This document shows positions 38,618-48,616 of a stretch of DNA of 64,000 bases, piece after piece. The stretch is taken from positions 1 to 64,000 of the forward strand of contig JAEUMP010000009.1 in the NCBI GenBank assembly GCA_016791445.1, in the 5' to 3' direction. Source of the DNA: Hyphomonadaceae bacterium (lineage in GTDB: Bacteria > Pseudomonadota > Alphaproteobacteria > Caulobacterales > Aquidulcibacteraceae). Under the pieces are notes generated by a model. It saw nothing but the letters and a program-made list of their open reading frames with translations, was not told where the DNA came from and ran no database searches. Both the position numbers and the translations under genes were made by a program. Every line of letters begins with the position of its first letter. Position 1 is the stretch's first letter.

Positions 38618-41458
38618 ATGGCGAATGCGATCGATCAACTCGGCTGGCGCGCGCGCGAGATCGAGTCCTGGGATGACGGCGACGCCATCGCGATCACGGC
38701 GCCGGAGCGGTGGAGCGATCAGGCCGTCGCGGCGGCGCTCGAGAGCGGCCTTGCCGTTGGCGCCCAAGGGATTGGCGACCGTCATGACATCCGCGAGGGC
38801 ATCGAGACCGCAGCCGCGCGGATCGCCTGCTGGGCGGTGGCGGCGGACGCGCTGGACCCCGCCGACGAGGAAGCCTTCGCCGACCGTCTGGCCCTCCTCC
38901 TCGCCTCCGACACGCTGCGTCTGGAGACGCCGCTGATTCGCGCGGCGCTCGGTCGCGGCGCGGCCTGCGCCTACTCTGCGTGCTGCATCGTCTGGCCCTC
39001 GCACGGCCCGGGGGAAGCCGAGGCGATCGCGGCCGCCCAGCGGATACTCGCCGGCGGCGCGCGCCTCGCCATCGCCGGGGCCCCGTCCCCCGACGCCATC
39101 GACGCCCTCGATGCCATCACCCGGCTTCTGGGCCGAGAGGCTGACGCCATCCGCATCGCGCCGGGCGCCAACGCCCTTGCAGCGCGCAACGTGGACCGTC
39201 CGCGTCTCGCGGCCGCCGCCGCCGCAGGCGCCCGCCGGATCGACGCAAGCCTCAGCGCCATCGCCGCCGCGCGTGGCGGCCCGTCCGCCCTGCGCGAAGC
39301 CTCCGGCGCGCGGCGCGACGGCGCGCTCGACGCAGACATCGCCGCCGCCCTCGCCGGCGAATGGAACGGCGCCTACGCCGGCGCTCTTGCGGCAGACATC
39401 GAGCGTTTCACACGCGGCGCGCGTCACGTCCTTCCGTTCGACGTCGCGGGAGCCGCGCTGCGCGCGCGCGCGGCCATCGAGCCGGAAGGCGCCGCGTCCT
39501 TCGACGGCGAAGGCGCCGTCATCGCCGCCGGCTTCGACGTGTCGGCGTTCCTCGACGGCGGCGCGTTCGACGTCGCCGCACTCGAAATCGCCGTCGCCGA
39601 TGCGGTGATCGCGCTCGAGGCCGCGCACTGGGCCAGCCTGCCGCCTTCTGAGACCATCGCCGACGCCGTGTCCGCGACACGCGCCATCGCCTTGCGGATC
39701 GAAGGGCTCGCCACAGTATTGATGTCGGGCGGCCTCGCCTATGCGAGCGTTGAAGGACGTCATGCAGCGGGCGCGATTGCGGCGCTCGTCAGCGGCGCAG
39801 CAGCGACGACGAGCGCGCTGCTCGGTGATCGTCTCGGACCGTGCGGACGACAGGATGCATCGCACATCGCAGCGGCGCGCGCCGCCGCGAAGCGCCTCGC
39901 CGCGCCGCCTGCCTTCGAAGCAGCAGCGGCGCGCGCAGGTGAACTCTGGCGCACGCTGCCGGCCGACGCACAACTGCGTCACGCGCAGCGCATCGCGTTT
40001 GCGCCCGCCGCGCGCCTCGATCTCGATGGCGGTTGCGAACCGCTCGCCGAGATCGCGCCGTTCCAGCCGCGCAGCGACGGCGGCATCGGACGCCGCGTCA
40101 TGCAACCGGTCATCGATGGCCTGCGCGCGCTCGGCTACACGCCCGGCGACATCGTCGAGATCGCGGCCCATGCCGAAGGCCGCCGCACGCTTGAGGGCGC
40201 GCCGGCGCTGAGCCTTGAGACGCTTGCGCGCAAGGGACTGCCCGACTCCAGTCTCGAAGCCATCGACGCCGCCGTGCGCGACGGCTTTCCCGTCCGCGCC
40301 GCGATCCACCCCGCCGTGATCGGCGCGGATGTGCTGCAGGAGACCTTCGGCCTCCCGGAAGACGTGGCGGCCGGACGTCGCGGCGATCTTTTCCGCACGC
40401 TCGGCTTCAGCGACACGGACGCAGCCGCAGCGGACGCCTATGCGCAGGGAACCGGCGAGATCGCGAAGGCGCCCGGACTTGCGGACGCGCATCGCGCCGC
40501 TTTCGCCTTCGGCGACGGGATCGATTCCGACGCGCGCATCGCCATGGCCGGCGCGCTCGCGCCGTTCGCCAGCGCCGCGGTGACGCTGCGTCTCAACGAC
40601 AAGGGCGACGTCGAACGCGCCGCCGCTGCAGCGCTCAAGGCGGGCGTCGCGGCGATCGTCATCCAGCCGCAGGCGGCCACCCCGCTCCTATTGCCTGACA
40701 TCGACGATGCGCCGCCGCCCGCTGCGACAGAGCCGAAGGCGACGGTGGAAATTATTCGCGAACATATCGTCGAGCGCGCGACGGAGACGCACGGCGAGCA
40801 GCGTCGGCGTCTGCCGGATCGCCGCAAGGGCTATATCCAGAAATCGAGCGTCGGCGGACACAAGGTCTATCTGCATACCGGCGAGTATGACGACGGCGCG
40901 CTGGGCGAGATCTTCATCGACATGCACAAGGAAGGCGCCGCCTTCCGCTCGCTGATGAACAACTTCGCCATCGCGACGTCGATCGGCCTGCAATACGGCG
41001 TGCCGCTGGAGGAATTCGTCGACGCGTTCGTGTTCACGCGCTTCGAGCCTGCGGGCGAAGTGAAGGGCAACGACAGCATCCGCCACGCCACCTCGATCCT
41101 CGACTATGTGTTCCGGGAACTTGCGGTGTCCTACCTCGATCGCGGGGATCTGGCGCATGTGGATCCGTTCGCCGCGCGCGGCGACGGCATCGGCGCAAGC
41201 GCGGTGGACGCCGAAGCCGCCATCCGACTGATGTCGCGGGGCTTCTCGCGCGGCCAGGCCCCGGACAACCTCGTGGTGCTCGCGCCGCGCAACGGCGCCC
41301 GCAAGCCCATCGAAAGCGGCGGCGATGCGCGCAAATCCACCGCGTCGGAGACCTACGAAAAGGACCCCTGCCCCGAATGCGGTCACTTCACCGTGGCGCG
41401 TGCAACGGGGGGCGTGCTTTCGTGCGCTGCGTGCGGATACAAGGCCAAACACGCCTGA
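38618..41458 (+). CDS. NrdJ-like TSCPD-domain protein, probable pseudoenzyme
   Basis: 946 residues, uninterrupted, extremely Ala-rich. From about residue 732 ([11 protein letters not shown]) to 905 it matches the C-terminal TSCPD region of B12-dependent ribonucleotide reductase: [60 protein letters not shown]. The rest follows the NrdJ order weakly (for example [10 protein letters not shown] near FPSKAIAEL in NrdJ). Where NrdJ has the catalytic NPCSE, this protein has EPEGA (288-292), so radical chemistry seems lost. The tail keeps four Cys (918, 921, 936, 939) in a zinc-ribbon pattern but lacks the redox Cys pair at the extreme end of NrdJ. It may be a regulator or structural partner of RNR; function unknown. 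A true NrdJ is not in the window. Confidence 0.82.
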   Translation: MANAIDQLGWRAREIESWDDGDAIAITAPERWSDQAVAAALESGLAVGAQGIGDRHDIREGIETAAARIACWAVAADALDPADEEAFADRLALLLASDTLRLETPLIRAALGRGAACAYSACCIVWPSHGPGEAEAIAAAQRILAGGARLAIAGAPSPDAIDALDAITRLLGREADAIRIAPGANALAARNVDRPRLAAAAAAGARRIDASLSAIAAARGGPSALREASGARRDGALDADIAAALAGEWNGAYAGALAADIERFTRGARHVLPFDVAGAALRARAAIEPEGAASFDGEGAVIAAGFDVSAFLDGGAFDVAALEIAVADAVIALEAAHWASLPPSETIADAVSATRAIALRIEGLATVLMSGGLAYASVEGRHAAGAIAALVSGAAATTSALLGDRLGPCGRQDASHIAAARAAAKRLAAPPAFEAAAARAGELWRTLPADAQLRHAQRIAFAPAARLDLDGGCEPLAEIAPFQPRSDGGIGRRVMQPVIDGLRALGYTPGDIVEIAAHAEGRRTLEGAPALSLETLARKGLPDSSLEAIDAAVRDGFPVRAAIHPAVIGADVLQETFGLPEDVAAGRRGDLFRTLGFSDTDAAAADAYAQGTGEIAKAPGLADAHRAAFAFGDGIDSDARIAMAGALAPFASAAVTLRLNDKGDVERAAAAALKAGVAAIVIQPQAATPLLLPDIDDAPPPAATEPKATVEIIREHIVERATETHGEQRRRLPDRRKGYIQKSSVGGHKVYLHTGEYDDGALGEIFIDMHKEGAAFRSLMNNFAIATSIGLQYGVPLEEFVDAFVFTRFEPAGEVKGNDSIRHATSILDYVFRELAVSYLDRGDLAHVDPFAARGDGIGASAVDAEAAIRLMSRGFSRGQAPDNLVVLAPRNGARKPIESGGDARKSTASETYEKDPCPECGHFTVARATGGVLSCAACGYKAKHA

Positions 41459-41627
41459 TCGCGACGGCCCTTCGCGCAGCGCATACTGCGGTTGGTGAAA
41501 ATTTGTTGCCCTGGCGCAACGATGTCGCGGCGCGATTCGCCTTTCCGTTGTGCCCGAAAAGCGGCGGCGCGAACGCTTACCTACATTTCACTTCGGCATC
41601 GAAAGAGTCGGGGCTACCCGCTTGAGC

Positions 41628-42332
41628 ATGTCGTGGAAACTTGGCGCCGCATTGCTCTCGGGCGCGCTCCTGTTGAGCGCGGAGCCAGCATTTGCGCAGG
41701 GCGACGCAAGTGTTCACCGCCCCACGCCGGTGGGACGCGAACAGCGCTTCGGCGGTGTCTGCCACGAGTGCGACCTGTCGAACCGGGCGCTGCCCGGCGT
41801 TCGCATCGAGAAGGGCGACTTCACGCGCGCGCGCTTCATCCGATCCTTCCTCGTGCGCATGAACGGGGCCGGCTCGATCTTTATCGAGGCGGACTTCACG
41901 CTCGCCAACATGACCGGCGCCACGCTGAGCGAAGCCAAGTGCGATCGCGCACGCTTCGCGGGGGCGGTGATGACGCAGGTGAACGGCGCGCGCGCGCAAC
42001 TCAACGAGGCCGACTTCGGCAACGCCGAGCTTCCCGACGCCGACTTCACGCAGGCCGCGCTGCGCGGCGCCTCCTTCGCCGGGGCCAAGGCGATGCGCGT
42101 GAGTTTCCTGCGCGCGGACATGCGCGGCGCTTCACTCGCGTTCGCGCGGTTCGACGACGCCGATTTCACCCAGGCCGACATGCAGGGAGCCGATCTCACC
42201 AACGCCGTCTTGACGGGCGCGGACCTTTCGCAGGCGCGACGGCTGACGGCGGCGCAACTGCGCACGGCGTGCGGCGACGATGAAACGCGCCTGCCGCCAG
42301 GCTTGAGCATCCCGAACTGCCCGGCGAACTGA
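41628..42332 (+). CDS. Secreted pentapeptide-repeat protein
   Basis: 234 residues from ATG 41628, where a signal peptide begins (MSWKLGAALLSGALLLSAEPAFAQG). After a CHECDLSNRAL motif come about 25 A(D/N)LXX-type pentapeptide repeats (ADFTLANMTGATLSEAKCDR, LRADMRGASLAFARFDDADF) that form a square beta-helix. Three or more Cys suggest disulphides in the periplasm. Role unknown. It is convergent with the Rsh gene, 10 bp away. Confidence 0.85.
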   Translation: MSWKLGAALLSGALLLSAEPAFAQGDASVHRPTPVGREQRFGGVCHECDLSNRALPGVRIEKGDFTRARFIRSFLVRMNGAGSIFIEADFTLANMTGATLSEAKCDRARFAGAVMTQVNGARAQLNEADFGNAELPDADFTQAALRGASFAGAKAMRVSFLRADMRGASLAFARFDDADFTQADMQGADLTNAVLTGADLSQARRLTAAQLRTACGDDETRLPPGLSIPNCPAN

Positions 42333-42342
42333 TGCTGCGGAT

Positions 42343-44556
42343 CTAGCCCCGCACGCGTTCCGCCTCGCGCACGGCCCGGGAGGCGCGCATGGCCGCGAGA
42401 ATGTGCGTGAGGCGGCGGGTGTCGGCGACTTCGATATCGAACACGAGGTCGAAGAAATCGCGCTCGCGCTTCACGGTGCGGATGTTGAGGATGTCGCCTT
42501 CGTTTTCCGAGATGATCCGCGCGAGCATGGCGAGCACGCCGCGACTGTTTTCCACGGTGGCGCGGATGCGGCCCACCGCCAGCGCGTGCTCGCGCGCGTT
42601 TTCTGTCCAGTCGAGATCGAGCCATTCGCCTTCGCCGCCTTCCAGCGCCTCAAGGCGTTCGCAATCGATGGTGTGCACGACGATGCCCTTGCCGCGCTCG
42701 TGGATGCCGACGATGCGGTCCCCCGGGATCGGCGAACAGCAATCGGCGAAGTGCATGGTGACGCCCGGCGTCAGGCCGCTGCCGCGCACATAGAGCCGCG
42801 CCTTCTGCGGATTGATCGGCGCGCGGGAGGTTTCCTGCTCGATGCGCGCGGCAAGCGCGGGAAACGCCGCGATACACACGTCTTCCGGCTTCAGCGTGCC
42901 CTCGCCCACCTCGGCGAAGAGCTCCTGCACGCTCGGCTGGTTCAGGCGCGTGGCGGCCTCATCAAGCGTCGTGTCCGCGAGATCATGGCCGTAGCGGTGC
43001 AATGCGTGCGCAACCAGGTCGCGCCCAAGGCGCACGAATTCTTCCTGACGCTGCTGGCGTTCAAGCCTGCGCTGCGCGCTCTTGGCCCGACCCGTCTTCG
43101 TAAGCGACGCCCAGCCCGGCACGGGCGCCGGCTCGTCGGCGCAGATGATTTCGACCGTATCGCCATTCTGCAGCTGCGTGCGCAGCGGCTTTTCCTCCCC
43201 ATTGATGCGCGCGCCGACGCAGGTGTCGCCGACGTCGGAGTGGACCGCATAGGCGAAGTCGAGCGGCGTCGCGCCCATCGGCAAGTCGATCAGCAGCCCC
43301 TTCGGCGTGAAGGCGAAGACGTGGTCCTGATAGAGATCGAGCTTGGCGTGTTCGAGAAACTCTTCGGAATCTCCGCCGTGCTCGGCGATTTCCAACAGCG
43401 ACCGCACCGCTTCGCGCGGGTCCACGCCGCCGAGCCGCGCGCGCTCCGCATCGAAGCCATAGCGTTCGTTCTTGTAGCGCCAGTGCGCGGCGACGCCGAC
43501 TTCCGCGAACTCGTCCATCTCCTCCGTGCGGATCTGGATTTCGACGCGGACATTGCCGGGGCCGATCACCGTGGTGTGGATCGACTGGTAGCCGTTCGGC
43601 TTCGGGTTGGAGATGAAATCCTCGAACTGCTCGGGCACACATCGCCACGTCTGATGCACGAGACCGAGCGCGCGGTAGCATGCGTCATCTGCCTGCACGA
43701 CGACGCGGAAGGCGAAGATGTCTGCCAGATCGGAGAACTGGACGGACTTGCGCTGCAGTTTTCGCCAGATCGAATAGGGCTGCTTGCGGCGCCCGTAGAT
43801 TCGCACCGGGATCCCCGCGCTCTCGAACGTCTCGGCGATCGTCTGCGTGATGCGCGCGACAGCGTCGCCGCGCGCGGCGTTCAGCGCCTCCAGTCGCGCA
43901 TGCACCGCCGCAGCCGCTTCCGGAAACGCTTCTGCGAAGGCAAGATCCTCAAGCTCGCTCGACATCCGGTCCATACCGATGCGGCGCGCGAGCGGGGCGT
44001 AGATTTCGAGCGTTTCCAACGCGATCCGGCGCCGGCTCTCCGGCTTCGGATGGTGCCGAATCGTGCGCATGTTGTGGAGGCGGTCGGCGAGCTTCACCAG
44101 CAGGACGCGCACGTCCTTGGACATGGCGAGGATGAACTTCTGCAGGTTCGCCGCCTGCTTTTCCTGCTCGCCCAGCGCTTCGAGCTTGGAGAGCTTCGTC
44201 ACCCCTTCCACAAGTTCGGCGATGGGCTCGCCGAACAGGCGCGCGATCTCGTCGCGCGTGGCGTCAGTATCCTCGATGGTGTCGTGGAGCAGGCCGGCGA
44301 TGATGGTGGAGGCGTCGAGACGGTACTCCGTCAGAATGCCGGCCACCTCGATGGGATGCGCGAAATATGGATCGCCGGAGTGACGTTTCTGGCTACCGTG
44401 CTTTGCCGTTGCGTACACATAGGCGCGGTTGATCAGCGCTTCGTCGGCGTCCGGATCGTAGGAGCGCACCCGCTCGACGAGTTCGAACTGGCGCAGATAG
44501 CGGGCGCGCTTCGGCGCGACGGCGGCTTCTGGCCTTGAACCGTCCGCGCCGGGCAT
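42343..44556 (-). CDS. spoT: Bifunctional (p)ppGpp synthetase/hydrolase (Rsh)
   Basis: 737 residues in the long RelA/SpoT order. HD hydrolase (HSGDPYFAHP, HDTIED with His91-Asp92), synthetase (PYSIWRKLQRK, FRVVVQADDACYRALG, NPKPNGYQSIHTTV), TGS (VFAFTPKGLLIDLPMGATPL), helical and zinc-finger parts (HFADCCSPIPGD), then ACT. Intact HD and synthetase motifs indicate both activities, as in the single Rsh of most alphaproteobacteria. 4 bp downstream of rpoZ. Confidence 0.96.
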   Translation of the reverse strand: MPGADGSRPEAAVAPKRARYLRQFELVERVRSYDPDADEALINRAYVYATAKHGSQKRHSGDPYFAHPIEVAGILTEYRLDASTIIAGLLHDTIEDTDATRDEIARLFGEPIAELVEGVTKLSKLEALGEQEKQAANLQKFILAMSKDVRVLLVKLADRLHNMRTIRHHPKPESRRRIALETLEIYAPLARRIGMDRMSSELEDLAFAEAFPEAAAAVHARLEALNAARGDAVARITQTIAETFESAGIPVRIYGRRKQPYSIWRKLQRKSVQFSDLADIFAFRVVVQADDACYRALGLVHQTWRCVPEQFEDFISNPKPNGYQSIHTTVIGPGNVRVEIQIRTEEMDEFAEVGVAAHWRYKNERYGFDAERARLGGVDPREAVRSLLEIAEHGGDSEEFLEHAKLDLYQDHVFAFTPKGLLIDLPMGATPLDFAYAVHSDVGDTCVGARINGEEKPLRTQLQNGDTVEIICADEPAPVPGWASLTKTGRAKSAQRRLERQQRQEEFVRLGRDLVAHALHRYGHDLADTTLDEAATRLNQPSVQELFAEVGEGTLKPEDVCIAAFPALAARIEQETSRAPINPQKARLYVRGSGLTPGVTMHFADCCSPIPGDRIVGIHERGKGIVVHTIDCERLEALEGGEGEWLDLDWTENAREHALAVGRIRATVENSRGVLAMLARIISENEGDILNIRTVKRERDFFDLVFDIEVADTRRLTHILAAMRASRAVREAERVRG

Positions 44557-44560
44557 CGCA

Positions 44561-44911
44561 TCAGTACCGTTCGTCGCGCTGCGCCTCGGCTTCGAGCTGG
44601 AGCGCCTTCAGGACTTCCTCTTCGCTCGTCTCCACCGGGGCGGCGAGCGCGATGAGATCCTGTTCGTCTTCGGCCTTCGCGGCGGGCTGGACTTCCTGGT
44701 AGAGGGTGATGAGGCTCTCGCGCACCTCTTCCGGCGTCACCGCCTCTTCGGCGATTTCGCGCAGGGCGACGACGGGGTCCTTGTCGCGATCGCGCTCCAC
44801 GAGCGGATGACCGCCCGAGGAAATCGCCCGCGCCCGGTGGGCAGCGAGCAGAACCAGCGAGAACCGGTTCGGGATCTTGTCGACGCAATCTTCAACGGTG
44901 ACGCGGGCCAC
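44561..44911 (-). CDS. rpoZ: DNA-directed RNA polymerase subunit omega
   Basis: 116 residues from GTG 44911 (reading [20 protein letters not shown]), preceded by AGGA; the longer ATG at 44974 does not fit the family. [18 protein letters not shown] and [12 protein letters not shown] are diagnostic. Omega helps assemble RNA polymerase and in proteobacteria forms part of a ppGpp site. Its pairing with the Rsh gene is conserved and functionally sensible. Confidence 0.95.
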   Translation of the reverse strand: MARVTVEDCVDKIPNRFSLVLLAAHRARAISSGGHPLVERDRDKDPVVALREIAEEAVTPEEVRESLITLYQEVQPAAKAEDEQDLIALAAPVETSEEEVLKALQLEAEAQRDERY

Positions 44912-44999
44912 TGGCGCATCCTGACTGTTTGTGAGGCGAACACTCAGGATAGCGACGCCCGGGCCGGATATCAATGAGCCAACGCCGCGCAGATAGGCC

Positions 45000-45512
45000 T
45001 CAGGGCGCGTCCGATAGCCGCCGCAGGAGCGCCGAGGCGGTTTCTCCCAGCGTGGGATGGACCCAGTCCGGCGCGATCTCCGCCATCGGTTCCAGCACGA
45101 AACGGCGCAGGTGCATGCGCGGGTGGGGCAGATCGAGCCCCTCTCCGTGCAGGATCATCCCGTCGAAGTCGATGAGGTCCAGATCGAGGGTGCGCGGGGC
45201 GTTCGGCCGGCCCCGCTCCCGCCCGAAGGCGCGCTCGGTATCCAGAAGCGCCGCCAGCACCGCTTGCGCCGTCCATCCCGGGGCGTGCAGAAGGGCCGCG
45301 GCGTTGGTGAAGGGCGGGTCGGCGGGGTCGGGCCATGCTTCGGTGATGCGGGCGCGTGAGACGGCGAGGACGTGAAGACCCAGCTCTTCCAGTCGCGCCA
45401 GGCCCGCATCCACGAGCGCTGCGCCGGCGCGTCCCCGGAACGGCAGATTTGTGCCGATCGCCACGAGGGCGCGACCGCTTTTGTACTGATGTTCAGGGAT
45501 CGCTTCGCTCAA
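45000..45512 (-). CDS. folK: 2-amino-4-hydroxy-6-hydroxymethyldihydropteridine pyrophosphokinase
   Basis: 170 residues. Transfers pyrophosphate from ATP to the pterin in folate synthesis. Diagnostic [18 protein letters not shown], with LVAIGTNL near the N-terminus (normally ALGSNL) and [21 protein letters not shown]. The start seems to be TTG 45510-45512; no ATG or GTG lies between it and the conserved ALVAIGTNL. It is divergent from the NYN gene, and the two start codons share one base. Confidence 0.93.
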   Translation of the reverse strand: MSEAIPEHQYKSGRALVAIGTNLPFRGRAGAALVDAGLARLEELGLHVLAVSRARITEAWPDPADPPFTNAAALLHAPGWTAQAVLAALLDTERAFGRERGRPNAPRTLDLDLIDFDGMILHGEGLDLPHPRMHLRRFVLEPMAEIAPDWVHPTLGETASALLRRLSDAP

Positions 45513-46114
45513 TGACCGCCCACCTGCTCGACGACATTCTTTACCCGGAAGACCGCACCGCCCTCTTCATTGACGGCGCCAATCTGTATTCCGCCGCACG
45601 CGGCATGCAGTTCGATATCGACTACAAGAAGCTGCTCGCGGAAGTCCGCCACCGCACGCGCCTCATCCGTGCGACGTATTACACGGCCCTGCTGGAAGAT
45701 CAGGACTTTTCGCCGATCCGGCCTCTCGTGGACTGGCTGGACTACAACGGCTACGCGCTCTCCACGAAGCCCGCGAAAGAATACCAGGACGGCGCGGGCC
45801 GACGTCGCATCAAGGGCGACATGGATGTGGAGATCTCCGTCGACATGATGGAAATGTCGGCGCATCTCGATCATGCCATCCTGTTTTCGGGCGACGGCGA
45901 TTTCCGCGCCCTGGTGGCGGCCGTGCAGCGGCGCGGCGTACGGGTGAGCGTGGTCTCAACGGTGCGGTCCAATCCGCCGATGGCGTCAGACGAACTGCGC
46001 CGGCAAGCCGACACCTTCATCGATCTGGCCGATCTCGCCTCGCTCATCGGACGGCCGCCGCGCGGCGAGCGCCCCCGGCACGATGAGGATCGTTACCAGG
46101 ACGACGACCGTTGA
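45512..46114 (+). CDS. NYN domain (PIN-like) protein, LabA/DUF88 family
   Basis: 200 residues from ATG 45512. TALFIDGANLY (Asp21), KGDMDVEISVDMM and ILFSGDGDF give the acidic cluster of NYN-domain nucleases. The C-terminal tail is charged (RPRHDEDRYQDDDR). An RNase role is inferred from the fold. The stop overlaps the TTG start of the glycosylase gene (TTGA). Confidence 0.9.
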   Translation: MTAHLLDDILYPEDRTALFIDGANLYSAARGMQFDIDYKKLLAEVRHRTRLIRATYYTALLEDQDFSPIRPLVDWLDYNGYALSTKPAKEYQDGAGRRRIKGDMDVEISVDMMEMSAHLDHAILFSGDGDFRALVAAVQRRGVRVSVVSTVRSNPPMASDELRRQADTFIDLADLASLIGRPPRGERPRHDEDRYQDDDR

Positions 46115-46767
46115 GCCGGGAGACCCCGCCCGAAGCGCCGCGCACCTGCAAGCTGTGCCCCCGTCTCGTGGCGTACAGAGGGGAAAACCGGCGTCTGGAA
46201 CCGGACTGGTTCAACGGCCCGGCCCCCTCCTTCGGCGACCCCGACGGCCGGCTGCTGATTGTCGGCCTCGCGCCCGGTCGCACCGGGGCGAACCGGACGG
46301 GTCGTCCTTTCACCGGCGATTTCGCAGGGGATCTCCTCTACGGCACGTTGCTGAAGCTCGGTCTCGCCGAGGGGGTTTATCGCGCCGATCCCTCGGACGG
46401 GCTAGTCCTGCGCGACGTGATGATCACGAATGCGGTGCGCTGCGCGCCGCCGGAAAACAAGCCCACCCCCGCCGAGATCGCCACCTGCCGGCCGTTCCTG
46501 GGAGCCCGGATGGCGGCCCTTCCGCGCCTGCGCGCCATCATGGCGCTCGGGGCCATCGCCCACGAGAGCGTCCTGCGCGCCTTCGACATGAAGCTCTCGT
46601 CGGCGAAGTTCGGCCACGGGGCCGAGACCGCCCTGCCCGGCGGCAAGCGGCTTTTCTCCAGCTACCACTGCAGCCGCTACAACACCCAGACCAACCGCCT
46701 CACCGCGGCCATGTTCGAGGACGTCATTATGCAGGCGCGCGGGTTCGCCCAAGAAGGCTGCGCCTAG
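46111..46767 (+). CDS. Uracil-DNA glycosylase, family 5-like (UdgB type)
   Basis: 218 residues from a TTG at 46111 overlapping the previous stop. The two Cys pairs of the iron-sulphur site begin with CKLCPRL, followed by Cys in AVRCAPPENKPT and ATCRPFLG. The motif GLAPGRTGANRTGRPFTGD and the C-terminal SYHCSRYNTQTNRLT fit family 5 glycosylases, which excise uracil and some other deaminated bases. Position of the final His is conserved. Confidence 0.9.
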   Translation: MSRETPPEAPRTCKLCPRLVAYRGENRRLEPDWFNGPAPSFGDPDGRLLIVGLAPGRTGANRTGRPFTGDFAGDLLYGTLLKLGLAEGVYRADPSDGLVLRDVMITNAVRCAPPENKPTPAEIATCRPFLGARMAALPRLRAIMALGAIAHESVLRAFDMKLSSAKFGHGAETALPGGKRLFSSYHCSRYNTQTNRLTAAMFEDVIMQARGFAQEGCA

Positions 46768-46855
46768 CGCTTCTGGCGTCTGCGCTTGGCCCGCTCCGCG
46801 CGTAGCTGTTAATAACCGCCGGCGGACCCGCGACGCCGGGCAGGACAAACGACTG

Positions 46856-48616
46856 ATGGTGGGCCCCCGGCCGAAAAGCGACGATACGCTCCGACAGATG
46901 CTCCTCGCCTGTCGCGAGCATCTCGGCTGGGCGTTCGCGTTCAGCGCGCTGGTGAATCTGCTCTATCTCGCGCCGTCCCTTTTCATGCTGCAGATCTATG
47001 ATCGCGTGCTGACGAGCGGCGGTCTGATGACGCTCACCTTCCTTTGCATCGTCCTGACCGCGAGCCTCGGCACGCTCGCCTGGCTCGACTCGGTGCGCGG
47101 GCGCGTGCTCGCGCGCGCAGGCCTGCGTCTCGACAAACGCATCTCCACCACACTGCAGCGCGCCGCCCTCACGCCGGACCCGAGAAATCCGCGGCCGCGC
47201 ACGCGCGAGGCGCTGCGCGACCTCGACACCGTCCGCCAGACGCTCGTCGGCGCGCCCGCGCAGAGCGTCTTCGACGCACCTTGGGCGATCTTCTTCGTCC
47301 TGGTGTGCTTCGGCATGCACTGGGCGATCGGGACTTTCGTCTTCTTCGGATGCCTCGCGCTTGCGGCGGCTGCCTGGCTCAACGAGCGCGCGCAGCAGCG
47401 CTCCATGAAGCGCATTACCGAACAGGCGCCCATCGTCTACGCCGCGCAGGATTCAGACGCCGCCGGCGCGGAAGCCGCGCGCGCGCTCGGCATGCGCGAA
47501 GCGCTCGTGCAGCGCAGCGAGAGTCGGCGCCGTTCGCTGCTCGATGCACAGGCCGAGTCCGCCTTCATCCAGAGCGATTACGGCGCCGGCACCAAGTTCG
47601 TGCGCCTGATGCTTCAATCCGCCGTGCTCGCCATCGGCGCGGTTCTCGCCGTGCAGCAGCAGATCTCCCCCGGCGCGATGATCGCCGGATCGATCATTTC
47701 CGCGCGTGCATTCGCACCGCTGGAGCAAATAGTCGGCTCCTGGCGCGCACTCGTGCAGGGCGTGGCGAGCTGGCGCAACGTGGAGGCGATCCTGGCGGCA
47801 AGCCCGCCGGAGCGTGCGCGCATGTCGTTGCCGACACCCGCAGGACGCCTTTCCGTCGAACGCGTGTCGATGACGACGCCGGACGGAAAGCGGCCGGCGC
47901 TTCAGGGCGTCAGCTTCGAGATTGCGCCGGGAGAAATCGTCGGCGTCGTCGGCCCGAGCGGCGCCGGCAAGACGACGCTGGCGCGCGTGGTCGCGGGCGC
48001 TCTGCCTGCACAGGGCGGCGTCGTGCGTCTCGACAGCGCCAACATCGCCGACTGGGAGAGCGAGCTTCTCGCCCGTCACGTCGGCTATCTGCCGCAGGAC
48101 GTTTCGCTGTTTGACGGCACCATCGCCGAGAACATCTCCCGCTTCTCCGGCCTGTCCGGTGAACCATCGGAAAAGCTCTCCGAGGAAATCGTCGCCGCCG
48201 CCCGACAAGCCGGCGCGCACGACATGATCCTGCATCTCCCCGATGGATACGACACGGTGCTTGGCCCCCGCGGCGCGGGGCTTTCCGCCGGACAGGCCCA
48301 GCGGATCGCTCTCGCGCGCGCCTTGTTCCGTGCGCCCGTGCTCATCGTGCTCGATGAACCGAACGCACACCTCGACGCCGACGGCGAAACGGCCCTGGTG
48401 ACCGCATTGCGTCAGGCGAAGGCGCGCGGCGCAGCGTCTCTCGTGATCGCGCACCGTCTCGGCGTGCTCGGAGTCGCCGACAAGGTGCTGGTCCTGCGCG
48501 ACGGCCGCGTCGCCGAGTTCGGGCCTCGCGCCGACATCATGGCGAAGATGCGCGGACCGGGCGCGAGTTCCGGCGCCCTGCCCGGACCGGGACAAACGCC
48601 GGGCGCGGGCGCATGA
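46856..48616 (+). CDS. Type I secretion system ATPase/permease (PrtD-like)
   Basis: 586 residues. The membrane half (first about 300 residues) includes LFMLQIYDRVLTSGG, the hallmark of PrtD/HasD exporters without a peptidase domain. Walker A GPSGAGKTT (from 366), LPQDVSLFDGTI, signature LSAGQAQRIALARALF and Walker B VLIVLDEPNAHLD follow. It energises export of a C-terminal-signal substrate. ATG overlaps nothing upstream. No secretion substrate or TolC-like gene is in the window. Confidence 0.94.
   Translation: MVGPRPKSDDTLRQMLLACREHLGWAFAFSALVNLLYLAPSLFMLQIYDRVLTSGGLMTLTFLCIVLTASLGTLAWLDSVRGRVLARAGLRLDKRISTTLQRAALTPDPRNPRPRTREALRDLDTVRQTLVGAPAQSVFDAPWAIFFVLVCFGMHWAIGTFVFFGCLALAAAAWLNERAQQRSMKRITEQAPIVYAAQDSDAAGAEAARALGMREALVQRSESRRRSLLDAQAESAFIQSDYGAGTKFVRLMLQSAVLAIGAVLAVQQQISPGAMIAGSIISARAFAPLEQIVGSWRALVQGVASWRNVEAILAASPPERARMSLPTPAGRLSVERVSMTTPDGKRPALQGVSFEIAPGEIVGVVGPSGAGKTTLARVVAGALPAQGGVVRLDSANIADWESELLARHVGYLPQDVSLFDGTIAENISRFSGLSGEPSEKLSEEIVAAARQAGAHDMILHLPDGYDTVLGPRGAGLSAGQAQRIALARALFRAPVLIVLDEPNAHLDADGETALVTALRQAKARGAASLVIAHRLGVLGVADKVLVLRDGRVAEFGPRADIMAKMRGPGASSGALPGPGQTPGAGA

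Noticed and set aside
39800-39850. Frameshift or stop inside the NrdJ-like gene
   Set aside because: The plus frame stays open for all 946 codons and weak similarity to NrdJ continues on both sides of the most divergent parts, so it is not an obvious pseudogene.
38291-40492. 733-codon minus-strand frame opposite the NrdJ-like gene
   Set aside because: Considered because the plus-strand gene is degenerate, but the plus frame has clear TSCPD homology and continues to a normal end, whereas the minus frame is Arg/Gly-rich without motifs.
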